Positions 34,813-45,082 of a stretch of DNA of 64,000 nucleotides are shown piece by piece; position 1 is the stretch's first letter, and each line of letters begins with the position of its first letter. Below the pieces are notes generated by a model. That model did not search any database and was not told the origin of the DNA. It saw nothing but the letters and a program-made list of their open reading frames with translations. The stretch spans positions 1 through 64,000 of the forward strand of contig JALEPZ010000030.1 in NCBI GenBank assembly GCA_022767125.1. Direction: 5' to 3'. The stretch comes from Phocaeicola plebeius. GTDB taxonomy: Bacteria; Bacteroidota; Bacteroidia; Bacteroidales; Bacteroidaceae. A program made the translations under genes and the position numbers.

Positions 34813-36720
34813 ATGGAACAGCACGCTTCTTATGAATTATTGAACCAAATCGACAGCCCGGACGACCTGCGTCGGCTGATGCCGGAGCAACTGCCCGAAG
34901 TATGTGCAGAATTGCGACAGAAAATCATCGATGAACTGTCGAAGAACCCCGGACATTTCGGTTCCAGCCTCGGAGTGGTGGAACTGACAGTGGCCTTGCA
35001 TTACTGCTTCAACACGCCCTACGACCGCATTGTATGGGACGTAGGCCACCAGGCGTACGGCCATAAGATACTGACCGGACGTCGGGACCGCTTCTGTACC
35101 AACCGGAAACTGAACGGACTGTGTCCTTTCCCCTCGCCGGAGGAAAGCGAATACGACACGTTCACCTGCGGACATGCCTCCAACTCCATTTCGGCAGCTC
35201 TGGGCATGGCGGTGGCCGCAGCCTACAAAGGAGAAAGCCAGCGCCAGGTGGTCGCCGTCATCGGCGATGGTGCCATGAGCGGCGGACTGGCGTTCGAAGG
35301 CCTGAACAATGCCTCCTCCACCCCCAACAATCTGCTCATTATCCTGAACGACAACAATATGGCCATCGACCGTAGTGTAGGAGGCATGAAACAGTATCTG
35401 TTACACCTGCAGACTTCGGAAGGCTATAACCGCCTGCGTTACTGTCTCTCCCAGCGGCTCCACCAGTGGGGACTCCTCAGCGACGAACGCCGCAAAAGCA
35501 TCCTGCGCTTCAACAACAGCCTGAAATCTGTCCTCGTGCAGCAACAGAACATCTTCGAGGGCATGAACATCCGGTATTTCGGCCCCGTAGACGGACACGA
35601 TGTGATGGCCCTGACCAAGGTTCTGCATGAAATAAAAGGGATGAAAGGTCCCAAGCTCCTCCATATCCATACCACGAAAGGCAAAGGCTTCCGCCCGGCC
35701 GAAGAAGCTGCCACCTTATGGCACGCCCCCGGCATCTTTGACAAAGAAACGGGGAAACGCATTGTCTCCGACACGACCGGCATGCCTCCCTTGTTTCAAG
35801 ACGTGTTTGGCCAGACCCTCCTGGAGCTGGCCCGGCAGAATGACAAGATCATCGGCGTGACACCGGCCATGCCGACCGGTTGCTCGATGAACATCCTCAT
35901 GAACCAACTTCCGGGCCGGGCATTTGACGTGGGTATCGCCGAAGGCCATGCCGTGACGTTCTCCGGCGGTATGGCCAAGGAGGGCATGATTCCTTTCTGC
36001 AACATCTATTCATCGTTCATGCAACGGGCCTACGACAACGTCATCCACGATGTGGCCATCCACCGCCAGCACGTAGTGCTCTGTCTGGACCGTGCCGGAC
36101 TGGTAGGGGAAGACGGTCCCACCCACCATGGGGCTTTCGACCTGGCTTATTTCCGCCCGATTCCCCACCTGACCATTGCCTCGCCCTACGACGAGCACGA
36201 GTTGCGCCGGCTTATGTACACCGCCCAACTGCCCGACCAGGGACCTTTCGTGATCCGTTATCCCCGAGGCCGGGGAGTGCTGACCGACTGGCAATGTCCG
36301 CTCGAAGCCGTAGAAGTAGGCAAGGGCCGTCGGCTGAAAGAGGGCAGCGATCTGGCCGTCATTACCCTTGGCCCTATCGGGAATACCGCCGCTCAAGCCA
36401 TCCGACGGGTGGAAGAAGAGGGGAAAGGCAGTATTGCCCACTATGACCTTCGGTTCCTGAAACCGCTGGACACCGCCCTGCTGGACGAAGTGGGCCGACG
36501 ATTCCGACGCATTGTCACCGTAGAAGACGGGGTGCGGCTGGGAGGTATGGGGTCGGCCGTCCTGGAATACCTGTCCGACCAAGGCTGTCTGCCGGTCATC
36601 CGGCGCCTGGGACTGCCTGACCGTTTCGTACAACACGGTCCGGTCGGCGACTTATACGCCCTGTGCGGCATCGATGCGGAAGGCATCTATCGTGCAATCA
36701 TTGAAACCCTGAACGTATGA
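34813..36720 (+). CDS. dxs: 1-deoxy-D-xylulose-5-phosphate synthase
   Basis: A 635-residue thiamine-diphosphate enzyme that condenses pyruvate and glyceraldehyde 3-phosphate in the first MEP-pathway step. Visible are [44 protein letters not shown] (shown in part: [23 protein letters not shown]), the ThDP motif [19 protein letters not shown], the catalytic [15 protein letters not shown] region and the C-terminal transketolase-like part ([21 protein letters not shown]). Length is normal. It overlaps trkA by 4 bases (ATGA), so the two are coupled. Confidence 0.97.
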   Translation: MEQHASYELLNQIDSPDDLRRLMPEQLPEVCAELRQKIIDELSKNPGHFGSSLGVVELTVALHYCFNTPYDRIVWDVGHQAYGHKILTGRRDRFCTNRKLNGLCPFPSPEESEYDTFTCGHASNSISAALGMAVAAAYKGESQRQVVAVIGDGAMSGGLAFEGLNNASSTPNNLLIILNDNNMAIDRSVGGMKQYLLHLQTSEGYNRLRYCLSQRLHQWGLLSDERRKSILRFNNSLKSVLVQQQNIFEGMNIRYFGPVDGHDVMALTKVLHEIKGMKGPKLLHIHTTKGKGFRPAEEAATLWHAPGIFDKETGKRIVSDTTGMPPLFQDVFGQTLLELARQNDKIIGVTPAMPTGCSMNILMNQLPGRAFDVGIAEGHAVTFSGGMAKEGMIPFCNIYSSFMQRAYDNVIHDVAIHRQHVVLCLDRAGLVGEDGPTHHGAFDLAYFRPIPHLTIASPYDEHELRRLMYTAQLPDQGPFVIRYPRGRGVLTDWQCPLEAVEVGKGRRLKEGSDLAVITLGPIGNTAAQAIRRVEEEGKGSIAHYDLRFLKPLDTALLDEVGRRFRRIVTVEDGVRLGGMGSAVLEYLSDQGCLPVIRRLGLPDRFVQHGPVGDLYALCGIDAEGIYRAIIETLNV

Positions 36721-38057
36721 AAATCATCATTGCCGGTGCCGGAGCAGTCGGCACCCATTTGGCCAAACTGCTTTCTGGCGAGAAACAAGATATTATCCTG
36801 ATTGATGAGGACGAAGAGAAACTGTCGAAAGTGGGCAGCAACTTTGACCTCATGACCATCAACCTGTCCCCCACCTCGATTTCCGGACTCAAGGAAGCAG
36901 GGGTGACGGGTTGTGACCTATTCATTGCCGTCACTCCCATCGAAAGCCAGAACATGACGGCCTGTATGCTGGCCACCAGCCTGGGAGCCAGGAAAACAGT
37001 GGCCCGTATCGACAATTACGAATACCTGCTGCCGAAGCACAAGGAATTCTTTGCCCGACTGGGGGTCCATTCGCTCATTTATCCGGAGATGCTGGCAGCC
37101 CGCGACATTGTGGATGCCGTCAGGATGAGCTGGATCCGCCAATGGTGGGAATTTGCCGGAGGAGCCCTGGTACTGATCGGTACCAAAATGCGCGAAACAG
37201 CGGAAATCCTGAATGTCCCCTTGCACGAACTGGGTGGCAGGAACATCCCCTTCCACATTGTCGCCATCAAGCGGGGAGCGGAAACCATTATTCCCCGAGG
37301 CGATGACTACATCCGGCTGAACGATGTGGTCTATTTCACGACCACCAAGAAATACATTCCCTATATCCGCAAAATTGCCGGCAAGGAGAATTATGCCGAC
37401 ATCCGCAATGTCATGATCATGGGAGGAAGCCGCATTGCCGTCCGAGCCGCACAGTATATGCCCGACTATATGCGTACCAAGATCATCGAAAACAACCTGG
37501 CCCGCTGCCATCGTCTCACGGAACTGGTAGACGACAATGTCATGGTCATCAACGGTGACGGCCGGGATGTGGAGCTGTTGCTGGAAGAGGGTATCAAGAA
37601 CACCGAAGCCTTTGTAGCCCTGACGGACAGTTCGGAAACGAACATCCTGGCCTGCCTGGCCGCCAAACGGCTGGGGGTCACCAAAACGGTGGCAGAGGTG
37701 GAGAATGTGGACTACATCAGCATGGCGGAAAGTCTAGATATCGGTACGGTGATCAACAAAAAGTTCATTGCGGCCAGCCATATCTACCAGATGATGCTGG
37801 ATGCAGATGTGTCGAACGTAAAGTGCCTGACCTTCGCAAATGCCGATGTGGCAGAATTCACGGTCAAGGAAGGCTCCATGATTACCCGTTCTGCCGTCAA
37901 GAACATCGGCCTGCCGAAAGGTGCGACCATAGGAGGACTGATTCGTAACGGCGAAGGTATACTGGTAACGGGCAATACCGTCATCCAGCCCGACGACCAT
38001 GTCGTGGTATTCTGTCTGGGGATGATGATCAAGAAACTGGAGAAGTATTTCAACTGA
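36717..38057 (+). CDS. trkA: Trk potassium-uptake regulatory subunit
   Basis: A 446-residue cytoplasmic TrkA with two tandem halves. The first Rossmann domain starts [21 protein letters not shown] (nucleotide-binding GxGxxG) and is followed by a TrkA-C domain. The second begins [17 protein letters not shown] near residue 228 and ends with another TrkA-C domain ([20 protein letters not shown]). It binds NAD(H) and gates the TrkH channel. No trkH follows: next is a tRNA on the other strand. TrkA may therefore serve a channel encoded elsewhere. Confidence 0.95.
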   Translation: MKIIIAGAGAVGTHLAKLLSGEKQDIILIDEDEEKLSKVGSNFDLMTINLSPTSISGLKEAGVTGCDLFIAVTPIESQNMTACMLATSLGARKTVARIDNYEYLLPKHKEFFARLGVHSLIYPEMLAARDIVDAVRMSWIRQWWEFAGGALVLIGTKMRETAEILNVPLHELGGRNIPFHIVAIKRGAETIIPRGDDYIRLNDVVYFTTTKKYIPYIRKIAGKENYADIRNVMIMGGSRIAVRAAQYMPDYMRTKIIENNLARCHRLTELVDDNVMVINGDGRDVELLLEEGIKNTEAFVALTDSSETNILACLAAKRLGVTKTVAEVENVDYISMAESLDIGTVINKKFIAASHIYQMMLDADVSNVKCLTFANADVAEFTVKEGSMITRSAVKNIGLPKGATIGGLIRNGEGILVTGNTVIQPDDHVVVFCLGMMIKKLEKYFN

Positions 38058-38099
38058 GTACTCTCCATGTGGAGGAGTCAAAGGCCAATACCTTAATAT

Positions 38100-38146
38100 A
38101 AAAAGACGAATCGCTAACAGCTCGATTATTCAGCTATTAGCGATTC
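38100..38146 (-). terminator. Terminator of tRNA-Phe
   Basis: On the minus strand, GAATCGCTAATAGCT and its near-perfect complement AGCTGTTAGCGATTC form a 15-base stem with a 9-base loop, followed by GTCTTTTTAT. It starts 6 bases after the tRNA-Phe 3' end. On the plus strand it has no T-run after the stem, so termination of trkA here is less likely. Confidence 0.85.
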
Positions 38147-38152
38147 ATCCAG

Positions 38153-38225
38153 TGGTGTCACCAGGAATCGAACCGGGGACACAAGGATTTTCAGTCCTTT
38201 GCTCTACCAACTGAGCTATGACACC
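38153..38225 (-). tRNA. tRNA-Phe (anticodon GAA)
   Basis: A 73-base gene on the minus strand. Acceptor GGTGTCA pairs with TGACACC, discriminator is A. The D-arm is GCTCAGTTGGTAGAGC, the anticodon loop CTGAAAA carries GAA, and the T-arm GGTTCGATTCC is standard. CCA is not encoded. It has its own promoter and terminator. Confidence 0.97.
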
Positions 38226-38249
38226 ATCGTTGTTTCTTGATTGCGGGTG

Positions 38250-38280
38250 CAAAGGTAGACATTATTTTCGAATCTGCAAA
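38250..38280 (-). promoter_or_regulatory. Promoter for tRNA-Phe
   Basis: On the minus strand, TTTG (38277-38280), a 19-base spacer and TACCTTTG (38250-38257) match the Bacteroidetes consensus exactly. The -7 box is 24 bases upstream of the tRNA. The remaining sequence up to the thiL stop (38281-38402) shows no feature I can support. Confidence 0.75.
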
Positions 38281-38402
38281 CTTTTCCGAAGAAAAAAACA
38301 TATTTTGAAAATAATTGTTCCCCAACAACTACACAAGAAGCTTTTTCGCTGTGCCTTCGATACCCTATCATCTAAGGTAACGGAGTGAAGAATCCGTCTT
38401 CG

Positions 38403-39440
38403 CTATTCCTTCAACGGGTTCCACCCCTGCGCCTTCAGCTCCAGCTCGTTACCGTCGCGGGTAATCAAAGCACACCCCAAATCAGGAGCTGTCATGTGGC
38501 CGATTACCTTCACATCCTCCAACTGCGACACCTGTTCGCGCAGCGCCAACGGTACCGTAAAGAGCAACTCGTAATCCTCACCGCCATTCAAGGCACAGGT
38601 ACTCAAGTTCATGTTGAATTCCTCCGCCATCACCGCTGTCTGATAGTCAATCGGGATACGCTCCTCATAGACCCTACATCCCGTTCCGCTTTGGGAGCAG
38701 ATGTGCAACAGTTCGGACGACAGGCCATCCGACACATCCATCATGGCCGTAGGGCGGATACCCGCCTTCGCCAGCCGTTCCACCACATCCCGTCGAGCCT
38801 CCGGCTTCAGGAAACGTTCCAGCAAGTACTCCTTCCCCGCAAAATCTGGTTGCACTTCGGTCTCCCCCTGGAACACCGCCTTCTCACGTTCCATGAGCTG
38901 GAGTCCCATGTAAGCGGCTCCCAGGTCACCACTGACACAAATCAAGTCGGTAGGCTTGGCTCCGTTACGATAGACCACCTGTTCTTTGTCGGCCGAACCG
39001 ATACACGTGATGGAAATGGCCAGTCCTGTCACCGAGGAGGTCGTATCCCCTCCCACCAGGTCCACCTGATGCCGCTGGCAAGCCAGCTTCAGGCCATCGT
39101 AGAACTCGTCCAAGTCCTCGATGCAGAAACGTTTGGAAACGGCGATAGATACCGTCATCTGTTTCGGTCTGCCGTTCATGGCATAAATATCAGAGAAATT
39201 CACCATGGCCGACTTGTAGCCCAAATGCTTCAACGGCGTATAGACCAAGTCAAAATGAACCCCCTCCATCAGCAGGTCGGTTGTAACCAGCACCTGCCTG
39301 TCCGGAAACTCCAGTACGGCAGCATCGTCGCCCACTCCGTATTTCGTTTCCGGATTCTGTAATTGAATACCTTCGGTGAGATGCTTAATCAGCCCAAACT
39401 CACCCAATGTAGCTATTTCTGTTCGGATTCCCTCGTGCAT
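38403..39440 (-). CDS. thiL: Thiamine-monophosphate kinase
   Basis: A 345-residue ThiL, which makes thiamine diphosphate, the cofactor of Dxs among others. Family blocks include LGEFGLIKHLTEG, KYGVGDDAAVLEF (metal-binding DDAA), VTTDLLMEGVHFDL, VNFSDIYAMNG, GGDTTSS, VSGDLGAAYMGLQLM, MMDVSDGLSSELLHI and LNGGEDYELLFTV. It starts 3 bases after the pnp stop and is the last gene of the sppA-lpxK-pnp-thiL operon. Confidence 0.95.
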   Translation of the reverse strand: MHEGIRTEIATLGEFGLIKHLTEGIQLQNPETKYGVGDDAAVLEFPDRQVLVTTDLLMEGVHFDLVYTPLKHLGYKSAMVNFSDIYAMNGRPKQMTVSIAVSKRFCIEDLDEFYDGLKLACQRHQVDLVGGDTTSSVTGLAISITCIGSADKEQVVYRNGAKPTDLICVSGDLGAAYMGLQLMEREKAVFQGETEVQPDFAGKEYLLERFLKPEARRDVVERLAKAGIRPTAMMDVSDGLSSELLHICSQSGTGCRVYEERIPIDYQTAVMAEEFNMNLSTCALNGGEDYELLFTVPLALREQVSQLEDVKVIGHMTAPDLGCALITRDGNELELKAQGWNPLKE

Positions 39441-39443
39441 AAT

Positions 39444-40256
39444 TCAAATTCTGTTTATAAGTTCTTTCATCAAAGTCGTCATTCTGGGCTGTGCTGCATC
39501 AGCCACCTGCTGTACTTCCTCATGGGATGCTTCCGCAACGGCATCTGCCGATGCCGCCACGTTCGTAATGACCGACACGCCCAGCACCTTCATGCCACAA
39601 TGGCGGGCCACTATTACCTCGGGCACGGTAGACATCCCCACCGCATCGGCACCCAGCAGACGGAACATCCGGTATTCGGCAGGAGTTTCGTAAGTAGGCC
39701 CTTGTGTCCCCAAATAAACCCCCTTTCTGAGCAACCATCCTTTCTCACCGGCCAAACGCATAGCCAGTTCCACCCATTCTTTCGAATACGCCTCACTCAT
39801 GTCCGGGAAGCGCGGGCCATAAGGTATATTGTGTCCCCGCAAGGGATGTTCAGGAAACAAGTTGATATGATCGGTAATCATCATCAGATCCCCTACCTTG
39901 AAATCGGGATGAGTTCCCCCTGCCGCATTGGACACAAACAACTTGCGGATACCCAATGCATGCATGACCCGGATAGGAAAGGTTACCTCCTTCATGCCGT
40001 ACCCTTCATAATAATGAAAACGGCCCTGCATGGCCATCACGTCCCGATTCCCCAGACGGCCGATGATGAGTTTTCCACCATGACCTTCCACCGTAGACAC
40101 CGGGAAGTGAGGGATGTCGGCATAGTCAATTTCCTGCTTGTCGGAAATTTCGTGTACCAGACTGCCCAAACCAGTTCCCAGGATAATCGCTAGTTCAGGA
40201 TGACACCGCATCTTCCCGTTCAGGAAATCAGCAGCTTCTTGTATTCTCTCTAACAT
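39444..40256 (-). CDS. Purine-nucleoside phosphorylase
   Basis: A 270-residue trimeric-type purine-nucleoside phosphorylase that splits purine nucleosides with phosphate in salvage. Motifs are IILGTGLGSLV near residue 25, GHGGKLIIGRLG, MAMQGRFHYYEGYGMKEVTFPIRVM (phosphate and active-site residues), LFVSNAAGG, DLMMITDHINLFPEHPL, GTQGPTYETPAEYRMFRLLGADAVGMSTVPEVIVARHCGM. Its start lies 29 bases inside lpxK, in a different frame, so the two are coupled although functionally unrelated. Confidence 0.95.
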   Translation of the reverse strand: MLERIQEAADFLNGKMRCHPELAIILGTGLGSLVHEISDKQEIDYADIPHFPVSTVEGHGGKLIIGRLGNRDVMAMQGRFHYYEGYGMKEVTFPIRVMHALGIRKLFVSNAAGGTHPDFKVGDLMMITDHINLFPEHPLRGHNIPYGPRFPDMSEAYSKEWVELAMRLAGEKGWLLRKGVYLGTQGPTYETPAEYRMFRLLGADAVGMSTVPEVIVARHCGMKVLGVSVITNVAASADAVAEASHEEVQQVADAAQPRMTTLMKELINRI

Positions 40257-41319
40257 ATTCTGTAATCATTTGATTAAAGCGTTCTTGATCGTGCCCCTCA
40301 AACGCCACTTCCACCGGAAGCACATAAAGGCAAGATTTCAATGTCTCGGAAAGCCCCGCCAGACCGACCAGCCGGGACGCATCCTTTTCAGTCGTGATGA
40401 CCAGCCGGTTCCCTTCCGGCAATGCTGCAAACATCGTTTCCATCCGTTGGACATCCGCTACGGAAAAATCGTGATGGTCGGCAAATGTCAGTGGCACGAT
40501 GTGCTGCGTATAGCGTGACAGTTCGTCCCTCAAGGCAGCCGGGGAGGCGATACCGGTCAGCAGCAGCACATGCTCCTCCTCCCGAAGGCTTTTCAGACGA
40601 CGTTCGGACAGGGACACAAACAAAGGCTGCAAGGCCCCATATTCCAATGTGGTAAAAAACACCTCTTGTCCGGACAAAGGAGCCAATTCCTCAAGATACC
40701 GCTGCTTCTCCTGCCTGGACAAGCCAGACGGACACTTGGTGACCAAAATGGCATCGGCCCGTTGCTTTCCCTTCACCGGCTCCCGCAAACGTCCGGCAGG
40801 CAACAGCTCATCCCGGAAAAAAGGACGTCGATAGTCGGTCAGCAACAAGCTTAAGCCTGGAGCCACATAGCGATGCTGGAACGCATCGTCCAACAAGATG
40901 ACATTGACCCCGGGAGCTGTTGTTCCGTCCGTCAGCCGTTCTATACCCTCACAACGGTCTGCATCGACCGCCACGTATATCTCCGGAAACTTATGGGCCA
41001 TCTGATAAGGTTCATCCCCCAGCTGAGCAGCCGTCGTCGCTGCATCTGCCAGCACGAACCCTTTTGTCTGACGGCGATAGCCACGGCTCAATACGGCCAC
41101 CGTATAGGTCTCCTGCAACAGGCGGACAAGGTATTCGGTATGCGGTGTCTTTCCTGTTCCTCCCACCGCCAGATTCCCTATACAGATAACCGGCAACGGG
41201 AAACGGCGAGACGGCAGGATGCCACGATCAAACAGCCAGTTGCGTAGTCCGACCCCCCATCCATAAACCACTGACAGCGGATACAACGCACGACAGACAG
41301 ACACTTGTGGAACAATCAT
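40228..41319 (-). CDS. lpxK: Tetraacyldisaccharide 4'-kinase (lipid A)
   Basis: A 363-residue LpxK that adds the 4'-phosphate to the lipid A precursor at the inner membrane. The N-terminus includes PLSVVYGWGVGLRNWLFDRG and the P-loop region CIGNLAVGGTGKTPHTEYLVRLL (residues about 45-68). AVLSRGYRRQTKGF, GDEPYQMAHKFPEIYVAVDADR and ILLDDAFQHRYVAPGLSLLLTD follow, matching the Walker B-like DD motif. It sits 10 bases after sppA and overlaps pnp by 29 bases. Confidence 0.95.
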   Translation of the reverse strand: MIVPQVSVCRALYPLSVVYGWGVGLRNWLFDRGILPSRRFPLPVICIGNLAVGGTGKTPHTEYLVRLLQETYTVAVLSRGYRRQTKGFVLADAATTAAQLGDEPYQMAHKFPEIYVAVDADRCEGIERLTDGTTAPGVNVILLDDAFQHRYVAPGLSLLLTDYRRPFFRDELLPAGRLREPVKGKQRADAILVTKCPSGLSRQEKQRYLEELAPLSGQEVFFTTLEYGALQPLFVSLSERRLKSLREEEHVLLLTGIASPAALRDELSRYTQHIVPLTFADHHDFSVADVQRMETMFAALPEGNRLVITTEKDASRLVGLAGLSETLKSCLYVLPVEVAFEGHDQERFNQMITEYVRENTRSC

Positions 41320-41329
41320 CGTAGCACCA

Positions 41330-43105
41330 TTAACGGACTGTCAGTTCAAAAGGCAAACGGGCCTGCAAGCGATCGGCCTCTTTCAGCTGCCGCAGCAATG
41401 AGAAACTATGGTAGTATTCCTCAAAAGGAGCACTGAGATGCGCAGAGATATAACGGTCTGTCCCCACTTCCATCAACCGGTCCAGCATGTTCCGGCTCGA
41501 CGGATAACTGACAATGGAATAGGCATCCACGCCCGAACGCTTCACCGCCTCATCAATAGCCACCTCAATACCTCCCAACTGGTCTACCAGTTTCAGACGC
41601 TTTGCCTGGATGCCGGTCCACACCCGCCCCTCAGCAATGGCCAGGATCGAGTCTTGCGGCAACCGACGGCCATCGGCACAACGGCGGGTAAAGAGTTCGT
41701 ATCCCCTGTTCACCATCTGTTGCATCAGGGCCTTCTCTTCGTCGGTCCAAGGCCGGCTCAAATCGCCCATGTCCGAAAGACGGTTCGTCTTCACCGTTTC
41801 AATGCGTACACCCAGCGTCTGGTTAATCAGCTTCGAGGCATTCGGCACCATCCCGAAGATGCCGATAGATCCCGTCAGCGTAATAGGTTCGGCCACAATC
41901 CAGTCGGCAGCACACGAAATGTAATAACCGCCCGAAGCCGCAAAGTCTCCCATAGAAACCACCACCGGCTTCTCTGCTTTCAGTAGCGTCACCTCCCGCC
42001 AGATTTGTTCAGAAGCGAAGGCACTTCCTCCGGGCGAATTCACCCGCAACACCACCGCTTTCACGTTCTCGTCCTTGCGCAACCGGCGCAGGTCGGAGAT
42101 GACCGACTCCGCATGAATGCCTTCCTGCTGATACGACCCGTCCGTATGGTTGTCAATCTCGCCGGACGCATAGTAGACAGCGACAATGTTTCCACTCATA
42201 TCCTTCGGGACATTCCGCTGTACGCCCATCATATCATTCGTATAGAGAGTTTCCAGTTCATCCTCGTCCTCTACACCCATCTGCTGCACCAACAGGTCCA
42301 GCACCTGGTCTTTATAGAGCAACGTATCGGCCAGTCCGTTGTTGACATACGTTTCTGCCGGCTGCATCTCCATGCAGGCATCCGCCTGACGGTTCAGCTC
42401 ATCGGCGGTCAGGGAGCGCGATGCAGCGACATCTCCCACCATTTGCTGCCAGACCTCCGTCAGATACGCCTGAATCTGTTCCCGGTTAGCATCACTCATT
42501 TCGGTAGCGACAAACGGCTCGACGGCCGCCTTGTAGGATCCCACGCGGAACACCTGCATTTCTACTCCTACCTTATCGAGCAACCCCTTCAGGAACAGCG
42601 TCTGCAGCCGCAGTCCGCTCCAGGAAATGCTGCCCTGCGGATGAACAATAATCCGGTCGGCCACGCTGGCAATATAATACGTATTCTGCTGATAACTGTC
42701 TCCATACGCAAGAATAAACTTGCCGCTCTCTTTGAAGTCGGCCAATGCATCGTGAAGGGCTTGCATGGTAGCCGGCGCACAAGCCAACGAACCTGCCTTC
42801 ACATAAATTCCCTTGATCCTGTCATTCTCCTTCGCTTTCCGTATCGAAGCCAACAGGTCATCCAATCCGATATACGACTGCGTATCTCCCAGATACTTGT
42901 CGACCGGACTGGAAGCAAACCGCTCCACGACAGTTCCGTCCAATTCAAGCACATACACTGAATTCTCCTTGACCTTGGTCTCCGTTTCCGAAGAGACGGA
43001 AGCCACGAAACCGGCCAGCGTCAGAATACCGATCAACACACAAGCAATCCCGGCTATGAACCATCCCACAATGGACGCCAACGTAAACTTTAAGAAATCT
43101 TTCAT
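41330..43105 (-). CDS. sppA: Signal peptide peptidase A, 67K type
   Basis: A 591-residue double-domain SppA anchored by an N-terminal helix (VGWFIAGIACVLIGILTLAGFVA). The catalytic lysine is expected in LFLKGLLDKVGV near residue 173 (N-terminal domain). The nucleophile serine is in GDFAASGGYYISCAAD near residue 390 (C-terminal domain), after VVLRVNSPGGSAFASEQIW. It cleaves leftover signal peptides in the inner membrane. It has a strong promoter and leads the operon with lpxK, pnp and thiL. Confidence 0.95.
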   Translation of the reverse strand: MKDFLKFTLASIVGWFIAGIACVLIGILTLAGFVASVSSETETKVKENSVYVLELDGTVVERFASSPVDKYLGDTQSYIGLDDLLASIRKAKENDRIKGIYVKAGSLACAPATMQALHDALADFKESGKFILAYGDSYQQNTYYIASVADRIIVHPQGSISWSGLRLQTLFLKGLLDKVGVEMQVFRVGSYKAAVEPFVATEMSDANREQIQAYLTEVWQQMVGDVAASRSLTADELNRQADACMEMQPAETYVNNGLADTLLYKDQVLDLLVQQMGVEDEDELETLYTNDMMGVQRNVPKDMSGNIVAVYYASGEIDNHTDGSYQQEGIHAESVISDLRRLRKDENVKAVVLRVNSPGGSAFASEQIWREVTLLKAEKPVVVSMGDFAASGGYYISCAADWIVAEPITLTGSIGIFGMVPNASKLINQTLGVRIETVKTNRLSDMGDLSRPWTDEEKALMQQMVNRGYELFTRRCADGRRLPQDSILAIAEGRVWTGIQAKRLKLVDQLGGIEVAIDEAVKRSGVDAYSIVSYPSSRNMLDRLMEVGTDRYISAHLSAPFEEYYHSFSLLRQLKEADRLQARLPFELTVR

Positions 43106-43135
43106 ATCAACGTGTCTTTAATAATTTGCTGCGAA

Positions 43136-43168
43136 CAAAAGTACGAAAACTGTATGAAAACGCCAAAA
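43136..43168 (-). promoter_or_regulatory. Promoter for the sppA-lpxK-pnp-thiL operon
   Basis: On the minus strand, TTTTG (43164-43168), a 20-base spacer and TACTTTTG (43136-43143) make a good Bacteroidetes promoter 30 bases before the sppA ATG. Its -33 box overlaps the end of the upstream terminator hairpin. Confidence 0.75.
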
Positions 43169-43200
43169 GCGCATCCCGAAAAATATCAGTATGCGCTTTT
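43165..43200 (-). terminator. Terminator at the end of the surface-polysaccharide operon
   Basis: A perfect 10-base stem AAAAGCGCAT/ATGCGCTTTT with a 16-base loop, 26 bases after the LruC gene stop. On the minus strand the stem ends in a short T-run before GGCG. It would stop transcripts of the long polysaccharide operon before sppA. Confidence 0.75.
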
Positions 43201-43225
43201 GTAACCCGTTGTTTCTTGCCGGGAA

Positions 43226-45058
43226 CTAATAGGAAACCGTAAAATCCTCTTGAGGAGACAAGTGCCATCCCCAGTATTTCTGCTGGGAAATATCTTTTGC
43301 CCATCGGATAAAGTTCGGATAGGCCGTGGAGATAGGCACTCCTTCTTTGGGCCACTGCCACTCGCCCACCACACAGATGGCTTGCGGCAACACACCTGGA
43401 ACATCGGTAAGTGTGATCAGATCCGAACAATCCGTACAGTCCCCTCGCACCACTTCCACATAGAAACGATTGGCATCGGTCCCTACCGTATAGGCTTTAG
43501 GCCATGCCACGGTCGCCAATTCCGCGCCCGGTACGGCCGCCACAGCCGATTGGGTATTGATATAGTCGCCTCCTCCCAGCAAATCATGTACTTCACCCAA
43601 GTTCTGGTCACCGTCTGGTCCGTCATAATGCAGGTACATCTTGGTATGACGGTCAGCACCCGCCGCCAGCAAGGTGACAGTAGCCTTTTCTTTCACATAG
43701 TCGGGAACAATCCGGATCACCACATCGTTGAAATCAAAATCCGCATGCCGCGCCACATCCTCGTATGCGATGGTCCATGGTAGATTCAGAATGTTATCCC
43801 CGTTGTTATCATCGATATCCGGCACAGTCAAGGTTGGCATTTCGCTTTCCACCTCGGCTTCCAGCCCGAAAATCACATCATTACAGTCGAAATCCCCACT
43901 ACTGGAAGCATCCTCCATTCCCATAATGGTAAATGATTCTTCCTTCCAGAGAAAACTGCGATGGAGGCCGTCCTTATTCAACGCCTTCGCCGTAAAGTTC
44001 GTTTCATAGAAAGGCTCAGGCAACAACGAAGACGCAATGCCTTTGCCTACGATAGATGCCCGCTGGACCGCACTTTCCGTTCCTTGCATCTTGAGGTAGA
44101 ACCCGATCCGATACTCTTCAGGAACATCTATCAGGTAAGACAACCCGCGGAGTGCCGTAATGCGATTCTTGCCATATCTTTGGATGACGTGCTCAATGTT
44201 ATAGACATCGTCCCCCAAGCGGTCGGTAATTTTGGTCCAAGGAGGTTCGAAACCATCTTGATAGTCAAAATTGGAATCATACCATCGACTCGTAACACCA
44301 TCCAGCTGGTATTGTATCTTGGCCTGCCCGTTGATGTAGTCGAACGAATGGGAATCCACCAGATCCACAAACTTCAGATCCGCATACGTACCCGGCGAAT
44401 GGTAATAATACCCCAGAATACGCGATTGGTAACACCCGGTAAAACCGTAAAACATGGTCACCTCGAACGGACCATGCGACACCAGTTCATAGTTCACCTC
44501 CAGTCCGCTCTCTGCAGCATCCACTGCTTCCTTAATATGTTCCAACAGCGGCAGCATGGTTTGTGGCTGCAAATTCCTGTACCCAATGTTCGGCGTAATA
44601 TCCGATCCGTTCAAGGAAGGAGGGAAGGTGGCCCTACCTTCTGTCTGCAAGGAACTGACCATGGGAGAAGGCATTGCCAGCTCCACCTCCTGCTCGGGTA
44701 CGCCGGAAAGCGTCACCGACTTCAGGATACGTCGCTGCCCGTTGTTCCCCACCAGCAGCACCTGGTTCCCCAATCCCTGAGGTATCGTCATCACCACCGT
44801 TCCGTTCTGATCTATTTCTTTTCGGCAATACAGCCAATTATCCTGAGAAGAGTAGGCTACCACATCGGTCGGCAAGGTGGTCGACACGTTGACCTTCAAT
44901 CTGACGGCCGTTTTCCAATACTGTGACGGATCGATATCCCCTCCGAGCTGCTCCTCAAATGCCGCCAACACCCGATGATAGTTGGATATAGGTTCTTCTT
45001 CGCCACAAGCGATGCAGCAGAGGGCCAGGCAAATCCCATAATATATTTTTCTCATCAT
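43226..45058 (-). CDS. LruC-domain lipoprotein
   Basis: A 610-residue surface lipoprotein candidate. The signal MRKIYYGICLALCCIAC gives a lipidated Cys within the first 20 residues. The C-terminal half has the paired acidic motifs FDCNDVIFGLEAEVE and HADFDFNDVVIRIVPDY, characteristic of the LruC (DUF4842-type) domain, which may bind calcium through these Asp/Asn clusters. A conserved end MGKRYFP-like segment is replaced by FIRWAKDISQQKYWGWHL. Function is unknown; LruC proteins are large secreted or outer-surface proteins. It is the last gene of the polysaccharide operon, 24 bases after the OmpA-like gene. Confidence 0.85.
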   Translation of the reverse strand: MMRKIYYGICLALCCIACGEEEPISNYHRVLAAFEEQLGGDIDPSQYWKTAVRLKVNVSTTLPTDVVAYSSQDNWLYCRKEIDQNGTVVMTIPQGLGNQVLLVGNNGQRRILKSVTLSGVPEQEVELAMPSPMVSSLQTEGRATFPPSLNGSDITPNIGYRNLQPQTMLPLLEHIKEAVDAAESGLEVNYELVSHGPFEVTMFYGFTGCYQSRILGYYYHSPGTYADLKFVDLVDSHSFDYINGQAKIQYQLDGVTSRWYDSNFDYQDGFEPPWTKITDRLGDDVYNIEHVIQRYGKNRITALRGLSYLIDVPEEYRIGFYLKMQGTESAVQRASIVGKGIASSLLPEPFYETNFTAKALNKDGLHRSFLWKEESFTIMGMEDASSSGDFDCNDVIFGLEAEVESEMPTLTVPDIDDNNGDNILNLPWTIAYEDVARHADFDFNDVVIRIVPDYVKEKATVTLLAAGADRHTKMYLHYDGPDGDQNLGEVHDLLGGGDYINTQSAVAAVPGAELATVAWPKAYTVGTDANRFYVEVVRGDCTDCSDLITLTDVPGVLPQAICVVGEWQWPKEGVPISTAYPNFIRWAKDISQQKYWGWHLSPQEDFTVSY

Positions 45059-45082
45059 TTCATTGTCCGATTAGTTAGTGTA

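Noticed and set aside
38370..38402. Remnant of a TGTCATTCTGA repeat near the thiL stop
   Set aside because: It shares only GGAGTGAAGAATC-like bases with the repeat arms, too short to separate from chance.
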